From NCBI RefSeq assembly GCF_009299795.1, contig NZ_VIGP01000006.1, positions 254,290 to 318,289 on the forward strand: DNA of 64,000 nucleotides, in the 5' to 3' direction. This DNA comes from Brachybacterium subflavum (GTDB lineage Bacteria; Actinomycetota; Actinomycetes; Actinomycetales; Dermabacteraceae). Below the pieces are notes generated by a model. That model saw nothing but the letters and a program-made list of their open reading frames with translations, had not been told where the DNA came from and made no database searches. A program made the position numbers and the translations under genes. Shown here in pieces: positions 17,174-25,100 of this stretch (position 1 is its first letter; each line of letters begins with the position of its first letter).

Positions 17174-17239
17174 CTACCAGTCAGCGCCGTCGCGCAGTTC
17201 CGCACGAGCCTCAGGGGGCTCGCGCTGGGCGAGCCTCAT
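17174..17239 (-). pseudogene. Remnant of a ParE/RelE-type toxin gene
   Basis: An ATG at 17239 overlaps the stop of the antitoxin-like gene (ATGA), exactly where a ParE/RelE toxin normally begins. Its 21 codons include PEARAELRDGADW, which matches the usual opening helix of ParE-type toxins (EA..EL.DAADWYE). The codon after Trp, where Tyr is expected, is TAG. A Tyr TAC to TAG change would explain it. Beyond the stop the frame reads AGSGIGQERST and then hits another stop. The rest of the fold is not recognisable in about 150 downstream bases, so the gene looks truncated as well as stopped. Confidence 0.55.
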
Positions 17240-17433
17240 CGACGCTTCTCGGCGAGCTCCGCGGTGAGCAGACGCAGGGTCTCGTCGGGATCCACGAGAT
17301 CGACGCCGCCTGCGAGGATCTCGTCGACTCGGGACGTGATCTCGTCGATCCAGGTGTCGTCGGTCTCGGCGAGGCTGTGGGCCTCATCATGGTCGACGCC
17401 GAGTCGAAGCCCGCGTATGGCCATGGCGCTCAC
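17236..17433 (-). CDS. Antitoxin-like protein (addiction module component type)
   Basis: The 65-residue acidic protein starts at a GTG overlapping the stop of the S10 peptidase gene; an ATG three codons later (17424) is an alternative. Its core, DDTWIDEITSRVDEILAGG followed by VDLVDPDETLRLL, has the spacing of the addiction-module component family (the short antitoxins paired with ParE/RelE toxins: W..EI..R..E...G..). The reading is strengthened by the broken toxin start directly after it. If the toxin is dead, this is an orphan antitoxin. Assignment is by pattern and context. Confidence 0.55.
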   Translation of the reverse strand: MSAMAIRGLRLGVDHDEAHSLAETDDTWIDEITSRVDEILAGGVDLVDPDETLRLLTAELAEKRR

Positions 17434-18956
17434 TCCCCGCGCACGAACTGGCCGAGGTGCTCGCCGAGGGCCACGCGGCTGGGCTCGTGGACGTACATCA
17501 TGTGGCCGGCCTCGTAGTACTCGATGCGGATCCGCTCGCGGTAGTCGTCGGTGGGGATCGGCAGGTGCGCGAGCACGTGCTCGCTGGCGTGGAACGGGGT
17601 CGCCGCGTCGTGGTAGCCGTGGGCGACGAACACCCTGGTGGACGGCACCTTCCGCAGCACCCGGGCGAGATCGGAGGCGACCTCCACGCTGCGGTTCTCG
17701 AACTCCTTATAGCTCCAGGGGTGGACCCTGGGGGAGAAGATCTCGTAGACCACGTCGGACGTGAAGCCGAGCTCGGCGGTCAGGTAGTGGTTGATGGCGG
17801 CGGTGTACGAGGGACCCAGCTGGTCGGTCGACGGATCGGTCTCCATGCTCGCCGCGTTGAGGTTCCCGGCGGGGGCGCTGAAGCGTCCGTCGATGCGGCC
17901 GACGATCCTGCCCTCCTCCCGCAGCACCTCCGCGAGATAGGCCATGTGCTCCACGCGCAGCTCGGCCCGCTCCACCCAGTCGGGGCTGACGCCGATGAGC
18001 GCCGCGATCTGCTCGGCGGCCTCGCGCTTCTCCTCGGGGTCCAGGCGGTGGCCCTGGGCGAGCAGCTGCGGGTACTCGGTCTCGGCGAACGCCTCGGCCT
18101 CGTCGACGACCTCGAGCAGGGAGCGGCCCGGGTGCTTGCCGTGCGCGTGGGCGATCGCCGCATACGTGGGGAGGTAGTGGAGGTAGGGGGCGTCGTTGCC
18201 GGCGGGGAAGTCCTCGGCGAACACGATCGTGGAGAAGTCCAGGACCGGGGAGAGCAGGGCGATGCCCGCGGGGGCGACGTTGAAGCGGTCCACGAGCCGG
18301 CCCGCGACGGCGCTCGCCCGGGTGGTGCCGTAGGACTCGCCGACGAGGTGCACCGGGGAGAGCCAGCGCTCGTTGCGCGTCAGCCAGTCCATGATGAAGT
18401 CCGCCACGAGGTCGCGGTCGGCCGTGATCCCGTGATGACGATCGGGCTTCGCGCCGGGCGCGGGCCGCGAGTAGCCGGTCGACATCGCATCGACGACCAC
18501 CAGGTCCGCGTCCTTCAGGATCGTCTCGTGGTTGTCGAGGAGGCCGAACGGGGGCGGGGTGAGGGCGCCGGCGTCACCGGAGTCGACGCGCCGCGGACCC
18601 AGCAGCCCCAGGTGCAGCCACACGGTCGAGGAGCCGGGGCCGCCGTTGAAGGCGAACACCACGGGGCGCTGGGGCCCGCGATCGGTCGCGACGTAGCTGA
18701 CGGCGAACAGCTCCGCGTAGGCGGTGCCGCGCGCATACGCCTCGCCCTCGGGCTCCTCGGTGAGCACGTGCGTGCCGGCCGTCGCCGTATAGGTGAGGGA
18801 GGAGCCGTCGGGCAGCTCGAGGAGGTGGGCGGTGGTCTCCAGGCGGTCCTCGGGCTTCGGGGTGCTCTCTCCGCCCTCGCCGAGCGCGCCGGCCGCGGCC
18901 CCCGCGGCAGCGGCCTCGGTCGCGGTGGTGTTCGAGGGGCTGGGGGACTGGGTCAT
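17430..18956 (-). CDS. Serine carboxypeptidase (peptidase family S10)
   Basis: The 508-residue protein from the ATG at 18956 shows the S10 alpha/beta-hydrolase plan. FAFNGGPGSSTVWLHLGLLG forms the oxyanion hole, HLVGESYGTTRASAVAG carries the nucleophile Ser, and the C-terminal part has VFVAHGYHDAATPFHASE (Asp) and YYEAGHMMYVHEPS (His). The N-terminus is a short Ser/Ala/Gly-rich stretch without a recognisable signal peptide, so the enzyme is probably cytoplasmic or exported non-classically. It would trim C-terminal residues from peptides. Its stop overlaps the antitoxin-like gene. Confidence 0.85.
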   Translation of the reverse strand: MTQSPSPSNTTATEAAAAGAAAGALGEGGESTPKPEDRLETTAHLLELPDGSSLTYTATAGTHVLTEEPEGEAYARGTAYAELFAVSYVATDRGPQRPVVFAFNGGPGSSTVWLHLGLLGPRRVDSGDAGALTPPPFGLLDNHETILKDADLVVVDAMSTGYSRPAPGAKPDRHHGITADRDLVADFIMDWLTRNERWLSPVHLVGESYGTTRASAVAGRLVDRFNVAPAGIALLSPVLDFSTIVFAEDFPAGNDAPYLHYLPTYAAIAHAHGKHPGRSLLEVVDEAEAFAETEYPQLLAQGHRLDPEEKREAAEQIAALIGVSPDWVERAELRVEHMAYLAEVLREEGRIVGRIDGRFSAPAGNLNAASMETDPSTDQLGPSYTAAINHYLTAELGFTSDVVYEIFSPRVHPWSYKEFENRSVEVASDLARVLRKVPSTRVFVAHGYHDAATPFHASEHVLAHLPIPTDDYRERIRIEYYEAGHMMYVHEPSRVALGEHLGQFVRGE

Positions 18957-19116
18957 GGAGGATCTCCGCATCGTCGTGGGTGGCCTCCGTCGATCGTACG
19001 GACGACAGCGGCCCCTGTGCACGGCCGGCCTTCACGCTGAGTCGCCCCGGAGCGGGCGGGATGCCGCGGTGGTCACCGGAGACCGGGGCACCGACCGGAC
19101 TCGTCGTCCCGCGTGC

Positions 19117-19545
19117 TCAGCGTCCGTAGCGTCCGGCGAAGCGCTCGATCGCCTCGGGGGTGACGGGGCTGAACACCCCCACGAGGTTCTGGTCGGGGTC
19201 CCGGAGGAAGAACACCCTGTTGCCCCACGGCATCAGTGCCGGCGCGGCGACGAACTCCGTGCCCAGTGCGGACAGGCGGGCGTATTCGGCGTCGACGTCG
19301 TCGACGAGGAACTCGAAGATCGTCGGCCTGTTGGCGCCCGCCTCGGCAGACCCTGGTGCGAAGAGCGGCACAGTGGCGGTGCTGCCGAGCGCGAGGGTGG
19401 CGGTGGGAGTGAGGATCTCTGCGAAGACCGGCGCGGGGCGCACGGCGATCGTGCCGGTGAGCTGCTCGTAGAAGTCGACCATCGCGTCGAGGTCGTCCGT
19501 GATGATGCGGGTCGATACGAAGGCGGTGGCGTGGGAAGTCGTCAT
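19117..19545 (-). CDS. VOC family (glyoxalase/bleomycin-resistance-like) protein
   Basis: The 142-residue protein begins MTTSHATAFVSTRIITDDLD from an ATG at 19545; the frame is open far upstream but that is shadow over the glucosidase gene. Two beta-alpha-beta-beta-beta modules are evident: VSTRIITDDLDAMVDFYEQL and, in the second half, EFLVDDVDAEYARLSALGTE with FFLRDPDQNLVGVFSPV. This is the vicinal-oxygen-chelate layout of small glyoxalase-like proteins. Metal ligands cannot be assigned with certainty. No regulator or partner gene is adjacent, so the substrate is unknown. Confidence 0.75.
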   Translation of the reverse strand: MTTSHATAFVSTRIITDDLDAMVDFYEQLTGTIAVRPAPVFAEILTPTATLALGSTATVPLFAPGSAEAGANRPTIFEFLVDDVDAEYARLSALGTEFVAAPALMPWGNRVFFLRDPDQNLVGVFSPVTPEAIERFAGRYGR

Positions 19546-19696
19546 GGACGTGACCGTAGAACCGATGCAGGTCAGAACCTGTCCGTTGATCGTCGGTGCG
19601 TCAGCTCGTCCGGACCGACGGCTCGTCGTCGGATGGGCGGGGCCCGAGCGGGTCGCAGGAGCGGTGGGTTGGCGGGCCTGTCGCTCGACTCTCCGC

Positions 19697-21715
19697 TCAG
19701 AGCACGCCGAGCGCTCGGGCGATCGGGACGGCGCTCGCCGCGGCCCACGCCTGCGGACGGCACGAGGCCGGGTAGGGCAGGGGCGCGGAGACCTCGTCGG
19801 CGCTCTGCCCGCCGAAGAGCTCGGGAAGCCGCTGGTCGAAGGCGCCCGCCGCCCGCAGCAGACCGCGCGCGAGCACGCGCGCCTCGTCCTCGAAACCGGC
19901 GCGGAGCATGCCGCGCAGGATGTACCCGGTGTCGTGCGTCCACACGCTGCCGCCGTGGTAGCGCAGCGGCCCGAACCCGCCGTTGTCGGTCGAGAGGGTG
20001 CGGATGCCGAAGCCCGAGAACAGCGTCGGGTCCATGAGGCGGCCGACGACGATCCGCTCCTGGTCCGCGTCCAGCAGGCCGGTCCCCAGCAGGTGCCCCA
20101 TGTTCGAGGCGACGCCGTCGACCGGGCGCTCGGCCCCGTCGAGGGCGAGCGCGGGGTACCGGCCGCGCGCCCCCTCGCACCAGAAGCGCGCGTGGAACGC
20201 CTCGCGCAGGCGCGCGGCGAAGGCGCGCAGGCGGGCGGGGAGATCCGCGGACGACGGGTCCCTCGGGGCGCTGCGCTCGAGCAGGTCGGCGGCGTGCAGG
20301 GAGGCGGCATAGGCGTATCCCTGGACCTCGGCGAGGGCGATCGCGCCGCTCGCGAGGGAGCCGTCCGCGCGGCGGATCGAGTCGTCGGAGTCCTTCCAGC
20401 CCTGGTTCGCCAGGCCGTGCCCGCTCTCGTCGATGTACTCCAGCAGACCGTCGCCGTCGGCATCGGCGTGCTCGAGGAGCCAGCGGGCGGCGGCCTCGAG
20501 GTGCGGGAGCAGATCGGTGAGCACCGTGGCGTCCAGGCCCGCGTCGAGCGCGTCGTGCAGCAGCTCGATCCACAGGGGCGTCGCATCGATCGTGCCGAAG
20601 TAGACGGGCGGCAGATGGCTCTCGGCCATCTCCATGCCCTGGGCCCGCACTTCGTGGAGGATCTTGCCGGGCTGCTCGGCCGTGTCGGTGACGAGGCGGG
20701 TGCCCTGCATGCTCGCGAGCGTGCGCAGGGTGCCCTCCGCGAGCGCGACGTCCACGGGCAGGACCAGTGAGGCGGCGATGATCGAGTCGCGGCCGAAGAG
20801 GGTGAAGAACCACGGCGCGCCGGCCGCGGCGAAGCTGCGCGCCGGATCGCCCGGCACCTGCAGACGCAGCGCGTCGAGATCCGCGAAGGAGCGGACCAGG
20901 AGGTCGCGGGCGGCCCGACGCTCGGGGTCCGCGTCCGGCTCGACGGCGAGCGGGAGGCGCCAGGGCTCGGCGGCCTCGAACGGGACGTCCGGGTCGGTGA
21001 GCGCGAGCTCCCAGTCCGCCTCGGCCGTTCCGCGCGCCGGTGCTTCGAGGACGCAGCGCCAGGTGACGACGGGTCCGTCGACGTCCAGGACGAGCGTGTC
21101 GGTGTCGGTGTCGGTGCCTGTGCTCGCGTGGAGCGCCGCCTCGCCCCGCTCACCGATCCGCCACCGCGCCGCGCCGTCCCGGATGCGGGCCACGGGGCGG
21201 GCGGGGGCCTGCGCGAGCATCAGGCGCGGGTCCTTGACCTGCGACATCGTCGCACCGTCGGTGACGAGCCCGAGGCGCAGGGACAGGGTGCGCGGGCGGT
21301 CGTCGTCGTTGCGCAGGCGCAGCGTCTCGCGGATGCCGCAGCCGGACGCTGTGCGCGTGCGCTCGAGGACGACGAGCGGGTCGCCCGGCAGATCGGGCGC
21401 GGTGACGACCCCGCGGAACACGACCTCGTGTGCGCTGCGCACCTCGGCGGGAAGGGGCGAGAGAGTGGGATGCCCCTCGTCCTCGTCCTCGTCCTCGTTC
21501 TCGGCCCGTTCCTCGACCTCGCAGGTCAGGTCGGAGATGACGCGGGCATCGCCGAGATAGATGCCCTGCGCACCGACGCCCCTGATCGTGCCGTCGGGCG
21601 CCGACCACGCCTGCAGCGGAGCGCGCAGCACCACGGCGAGGCCGTGGAGGAACGACTGGTGGTTCTCGACCTGCCGCGCCGCGGACGGGTTCGGGGAGGA
21701 CGCGTGCGTGCTCAC
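19697..21715 (-). CDS. Amylo-alpha-1,6-glucosidase / glycogen debranching-type protein
   Basis: The 672-residue protein has an N-terminal beta-sandwich of the bacterial glycogen-debranching family (about 20-270, FLHGLAVVLRAPLQAWSAPD). An (alpha/alpha)6 catalytic domain follows (about 290-660) with PWFFTLFGRDSIIAA, HEVRAQGMEMAESHLPPVYF, and LANQGWKDSDDSIRRADG. It probably removes alpha-glucosidic units from oligosaccharides or glycogen branches. The N-terminal domain contains in-frame hexanucleotide repeats: four CCTCGT units (plus strand 21475-21498) encode an acidic ED run, and three GTGTCG units (21096-21113) encode a TDTDT run. No signal peptide, so the enzyme is cytoplasmic. It appears monocistronic. 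Confidence 0.82.
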   Translation of the reverse strand: MSTHASSPNPSAARQVENHQSFLHGLAVVLRAPLQAWSAPDGTIRGVGAQGIYLGDARVISDLTCEVEERAENEDEDEDEGHPTLSPLPAEVRSAHEVVFRGVVTAPDLPGDPLVVLERTRTASGCGIRETLRLRNDDDRPRTLSLRLGLVTDGATMSQVKDPRLMLAQAPARPVARIRDGAARWRIGERGEAALHASTGTDTDTDTLVLDVDGPVVTWRCVLEAPARGTAEADWELALTDPDVPFEAAEPWRLPLAVEPDADPERRAARDLLVRSFADLDALRLQVPGDPARSFAAAGAPWFFTLFGRDSIIAASLVLPVDVALAEGTLRTLASMQGTRLVTDTAEQPGKILHEVRAQGMEMAESHLPPVYFGTIDATPLWIELLHDALDAGLDATVLTDLLPHLEAAARWLLEHADADGDGLLEYIDESGHGLANQGWKDSDDSIRRADGSLASGAIALAEVQGYAYAASLHAADLLERSAPRDPSSADLPARLRAFAARLREAFHARFWCEGARGRYPALALDGAERPVDGVASNMGHLLGTGLLDADQERIVVGRLMDPTLFSGFGIRTLSTDNGGFGPLRYHGGSVWTHDTGYILRGMLRAGFEDEARVLARGLLRAAGAFDQRLPELFGGQSADEVSAPLPYPASCRPQAWAAASAVPIARALGVL

Positions 21716-21769
21716 CGCTTCATGCTTGCACGCACGGTCCCCGTGCGCTCCGCGAATTCGCGTCGGCGA

Positions 21770-22429
21770 TCAGCCCAGCGCCTGCTGCCAGAACGCGGCC
21801 TCCATGCGGGTGGCCGTGCGGAAGATCCGCTCGAGCCGTGCGCGGCGGCGGGCGGGAAGGTCGCCGCCCGCGAGCTCGTCGAGCCGCGCGGCGGCCGCGG
21901 CGGCGCTCGCCTGGAACTCCTGCCCCGCGTACTCGGCGATCCACTCGCCGAACGGGTGCTCGCCGCCCTCGGCGAGGCGCGGCGCGAGGGCGGTCCCGAT
22001 CTCCGCATAGCCGATCGCGCAGGGCGCGAGGGCGACCTGCAGGTCCAGGGCGTCCCCGGCCATGCCGGTGTCCAGGACGAAGCGCGTGTAGGCGACGGTG
22101 CCGGGCTTCTCGTCGGCCGTCTCGAGGACTTCCTGGTCGATGCCCCACGAGGCCGTGAGCCGCACGTGCAGAGCGGTCTCGGTGAGGATCGCGGTCAGGG
22201 AGTCCGCGGCGGAGCGGATGCCCTGGAGGGTGTCGGCCTGGTACGCGGCCAGGGCGTTGGCCCTCGCGAACTGGAAGAGGAACAGGTAGTCCTGGACCAG
22301 ATAGTCCTGGAAGGCGGCCAGGGGGAGCGTGCCCTCGCCCAGCCGCGTGACGAAGGGATGGTGGACGTAGGCATCCCAGTCCTCGGCGGCGGAGGCCTTG
22401 AGCCCGTCGAACAGGACGGAGGAGTTCAT
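21770..22429 (-). CDS. tenA: TenA family protein, Cys type (aminopyrimidine aminohydrolase)
   Basis: The 219-residue protein starts at an ATG overlapping the upstream gene's stop. It has TenA_C hallmarks: an Asp in YLVQDYLFLFQFARA (D47) and the catalytic Cys in LAPCAIGYAEIG (C137), with a Glu near the C-terminus (RMEAAFWQQ). TenA_C enzymes hydrolyse 4-amino-5-aminomethyl-2-methylpyrimidine to HMP in thiamine salvage. It is the second gene under a TPP riboswitch, directly behind a Glu-type TenA. Confidence 0.88.
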   Translation of the reverse strand: MNSSVLFDGLKASAAEDWDAYVHHPFVTRLGEGTLPLAAFQDYLVQDYLFLFQFARANALAAYQADTLQGIRSAADSLTAILTETALHVRLTASWGIDQEVLETADEKPGTVAYTRFVLDTGMAGDALDLQVALAPCAIGYAEIGTALAPRLAEGGEHPFGEWIAEYAGQEFQASAAAAAARLDELAGGDLPARRRARLERIFRTATRMEAAFWQQALG

Positions 22430-23115
22430 GCCGTCGCCTCCTCGCCGCCGGCCTCGAAGGCCGAGTCGAAGAAGTCGTTCTCGAGCTGGACGGTGCGCGC
22501 GAAGAAGCTGCGCACGCGCTCGGGGTCCTCGATCTCGGCGGCGTCGAGCTCGGCGCGCAGGAAGCCCACGAGATCGCGGAAGCCGGGACCGTCGTGCAGG
22601 GAGATCCACTCGGCGTGGACGAAGCTCGCGGGCAGGGGAGAGGGCGCCCGGCTCGCCCAGTCCAGGTAGAGCCATTCGGTGACCAGCAGGACCGCGAGGA
22701 TCGCGGCGTGGTCGCGGGTCTCCGCGGCCTCCCGGAACACGTCGAGGAAGCCGTCGGTGGCCGCGGTGTTCGGGATCTGTGCGCGCTGCTCCTCGCTCAC
22801 GCCGAGCGCCTCGAGGGCCCGCAGGAAGTACGTGTTCTCGTCGCCGGCGACCTCCCCGGCGAAGCGTGCGAAGCGCAGCCGGGCGGCGGGGGTGCGGGCG
22901 GTGGCCAGCGCGGCGCCGATCAGCTGCAGGAAGGCATCGAGGAAGCGATGGTCCTGCACCAGGTAGCGCGCCATCGCCTCGTCCGGGATGGAGCCCGCGT
23001 GCAGCTCGCGCACGAAGCGGTGGCCGACGGCGCGCTCCCACGCCCGGGCGTGCTGGTGGCGCAGGGACGCCGTGAAGGCGGCGTCCTCGGTGGACGGACG
23101 TGGGGCAGGTGTCAT
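22426..23115 (-). CDS. TenA family protein, Glu type (TenA_E)
   Basis: The 229-residue protein begins at an ATG at 23115, six or so bases after the TPP riboswitch. It aligns with TenA (HRFVRELHAGSIPDEAMARY, then LVQDHRFLDAF with D55). At the place where TenA_C has its Cys it reads LLVTEWLYLDW, giving Glu147. That is the mark of the TenA_E group, which in plants and some bacteria acts on formylated or amino pyrimidine breakdown products of thiamine. An open frame continues upstream into the riboswitch, but this ATG fits family length and the aptamer-embedded ribosome-binding site. Translation is coupled to the TenA_C gene. Confidence 0.85.
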   Translation of the reverse strand: MTPAPRPSTEDAAFTASLRHQHARAWERAVGHRFVRELHAGSIPDEAMARYLVQDHRFLDAFLQLIGAALATARTPAARLRFARFAGEVAGDENTYFLRALEALGVSEEQRAQIPNTAATDGFLDVFREAAETRDHAAILAVLLVTEWLYLDWASRAPSPLPASFVHAEWISLHDGPGFRDLVGFLRAELDAAEIEDPERVRSFFARTVQLENDFFDSAFEAGGEEATA

Positions 23116-23118
23116 GGC

Positions 23119-23195
23119 GGCAATCCCTCCGCGAGTACGAGCTCGATCAGGTTCAGCGGGTGTGTTCTCAGCCCTGGTCAGGGCACCCCGTGCAC
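23119..23195 (-). promoter_or_regulatory. TPP riboswitch (THI element)
   Basis: Read on the minus strand, the leader contains the conserved blocks GCACGGGGTGCCC, GGCTGAGAAC, ACCCGCTGAACCTGATC and CGCGGAGGGATT in the correct order and spacing for the thiamine pyrophosphate aptamer. The final GGAGGG pairs in P1 and is also the ribosome-binding site of the TenA_E gene, whose ATG is at 23115. There is no room for a separate expression platform, so control is probably by blocking translation initiation when TPP binds. Confidence 0.92.
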
Positions 23196-23294
23196 GTGCG
23201 AGGCTATCGCCGCCGAGTCCATCGGACACGGCCGTCCCGCGGCGTGAGAGGGAGCGGGACCTGCGGGAGGGCGCCGCGGTCTACGCTTCGCAGC

Positions 23295-24470
23295 ATGCTC
23301 GGACTCCTGCGCAGGCGCTCCGGTGCGCTCGCGATCGGGGCGCTGGTCCTCGCCGCCGTGCTGTGCATCCTCAGCGGCGGGCTCCCTTCGCAGGATCTCG
23401 CAGCGCTGATGGCGCGGGTCGCGCCCGTGCTCGGATTCGTCCTCGCGATCGCAGTGCTCGCCGAGCTGGCGCGCGAGGCAGGGCTCCTGGACGTGATCGC
23501 CCACGGCCTCACCGTCCTCGCACGCGGACGCACCGTGGTGCTGTGGTGCGCCGTGTGCGCGCTCGCCGTGGTGTGCACGGCCTTCTTCTCCCTGGACACG
23601 ACGGCGCTGATCATGACTCCTGTGGTCGTGCTCACGGCGCGGCGCGTCGACGTGCCCGCGGTGCCCTTCGCCCTGGCCACGGTGTGGCTCGCGAACACGG
23701 CGTCTCTGCTGCTGCCGGTCTCGAACCTCACGAACCTGCTGGCCAGGGACGTCCTGGGCGGGGGCACGGCGGCCTTCCTGTCCCGCAGCGCGGCGCCGAC
23801 CCTGGTCGCGATCGTGGTGCCGGTGGCGATCCTGGCCGTCGTCCATCGCCGGGAGCTGCAGGGTCGATTCCGGGCGTCGCCCGCCCCGCAGATCCGCGAC
23901 CGCGCGCTGCTGCGCATCAGCGGATGCGTGGTCGTCGTGCTGCTGCCCCTGCTCGTGGTGGTGCCCGCGGTGTGGATCCCGGCGGGCGCCGCCGCGCTCG
24001 TGCTGCTGCTCGCCTTCGCGCTGCGGCGCCGCGAGGCGATCGGAGCGCACCTGGTGCCCTGGCGTCCGCTCGCGATCGCCCTCGCCCTCTTCGTGCTGGT
24101 CGAGACCGCGCACGTGCAGGGCGCGACGTCGTTCGTGCTGCGCGCGGCCGACGGCGGCACGGGGCCGATGGGGCTGCTGCGCACGGCCGGCACCTCGGCG
24201 CTCGCGGCGAACGTGCTCGACAACCTCCCCGCCTTTCTCCTCCTCGAGCATCGCGCGGGGGACGATCCCGCCTCCACCATGGCCCTGCTGATCGGTGTGG
24301 ACGTAGGTCCTCTGATCACCCCGTGGGCATCGTTGGCCACGCTCCTGTGGCATCAGCGGATGCAGGCGATGGGCGTGCGGATCCCCTGGGTGCGCTTCAT
24401 GGCGCTGGGCGCGGTCGCGGTGGTGATCACGGTGCCCCTGGCGACTCTCGCGCTGGCCGTCCTGGAATGA
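23295..24470 (+). CDS. ArsB/NhaD-like membrane permease (ion transporter superfamily)
   Basis: The 391-residue protein starts MLGLLRRRSGALAIGALVLA at an ATG at 23295; upstream open sequence runs through the riboswitch and is not coding on this strand. About eleven hydrophobic segments are visible. The motif ANTASLLLPVSNLTNLLARD in the first half and AANVLDNLPAFLLLEH in the second are the paired helix-break motifs of the arsenite/Na+:H+ antiporter (ArsB/NhaD) group. It diverges from the tenA operon, with about 180 bases between the two starts. It is not behind the riboswitch. Substrate unknown; no arsenic-resistance genes are near. Confidence 0.75.
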   Translation: MLGLLRRRSGALAIGALVLAAVLCILSGGLPSQDLAALMARVAPVLGFVLAIAVLAELAREAGLLDVIAHGLTVLARGRTVVLWCAVCALAVVCTAFFSLDTTALIMTPVVVLTARRVDVPAVPFALATVWLANTASLLLPVSNLTNLLARDVLGGGTAAFLSRSAAPTLVAIVVPVAILAVVHRRELQGRFRASPAPQIRDRALLRISGCVVVVLLPLLVVVPAVWIPAGAAALVLLLAFALRRREAIGAHLVPWRPLAIALALFVLVETAHVQGATSFVLRAADGGTGPMGLLRTAGTSALAANVLDNLPAFLLLEHRAGDDPASTMALLIGVDVGPLITPWASLATLLWHQRMQAMGVRIPWVRFMALGAVAVVITVPLATLALAVLE

Positions 24471-24482
24471 GCGGGCGTGTCC

Positions 24483-25055
24483 TCAGGCGGACCCCAGCTC
24501 GGACAGCAGACGCTCGGGGATCCGGTCTCCACCGTCGACCTGGGCCACGAGATCGCGGTCGATCCGGCTGCCGCGCCGGACGATCGTGAGCGTGCCGCGG
24601 ACCTCGAGGATCACCAGCTCCACCTCGTCGAGGGCGAGCACCCCGCTCACGCGCAGACGATCCAGCAGCATGCCGCGCGTCAGCCTGCTGCGACGCAGGC
24701 CGGCCGCGATCGGCTCCCCGTCGACCATGACGACGACGGGACGCGTGCGCCGCAGGAGCAGGGGGACGCGGCGGAACCTGCCCGTGACGTACTCGAGGAC
24801 CACCAGGGTGCTCAGCACGACGATCGCGCCGAGCATCGTCGGGGATTCGCCGAGGGTCGCGCGGGCGGTGATGCCGCCGACGACGGCGAGGACCACGAAG
24901 CTGCCGGCGCTGGGCCGAGCCATCAGGCGCGGGCCGATCACCTGCATGAGCAGGGAGAAGAAGCCGTACAGCACGATGGTCGAGGCGATCACGCCGAGGA
25001 CTGCGCTGCCGCTGATCCCGACGTAGTCGCGCCAGATGAGGTCCCAGTCGATCAT
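24483..25055 (-). CDS. DUF421 / YetF-domain membrane protein
   Basis: The 190-residue protein has an N-terminal set of three membrane segments (about 15-105) with RPSAGSFVVLAVVGGITARA, then a cytoplasmic YetF-type domain. There, RPVVVMVDGEPIAAGLRRSR and LTRGMLLDRLRVSGVLALDE followed by VELVILEVRGTLTIVRR are typical. In Bacillus relatives this family is linked to the spore or cell envelope, but no general function is known. Its stop is 12 bases from the convergent ArsB/NhaD-like gene. Confidence 0.78.
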   Translation of the reverse strand: MIDWDLIWRDYVGISGSAVLGVIASTIVLYGFFSLLMQVIGPRLMARPSAGSFVVLAVVGGITARATLGESPTMLGAIVVLSTLVVLEYVTGRFRRVPLLLRRTRPVVVMVDGEPIAAGLRRSRLTRGMLLDRLRVSGVLALDEVELVILEVRGTLTIVRRGSRIDRDLVAQVDGGDRIPERLLSELGSA

Positions 25056-25100
25056 GGGGCCATTGTCGTCCCTCGGGAACCACGCCTCACGACTCGCGAC

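Noticed and set aside
23100-23294. Extended N-terminus of the ArsB/NhaD-like permease across the TPP riboswitch
   Set aside because: The extra residues are hydrophilic and the region is an aptamer on the other strand; the ATG at 23295 starts the first membrane segment.
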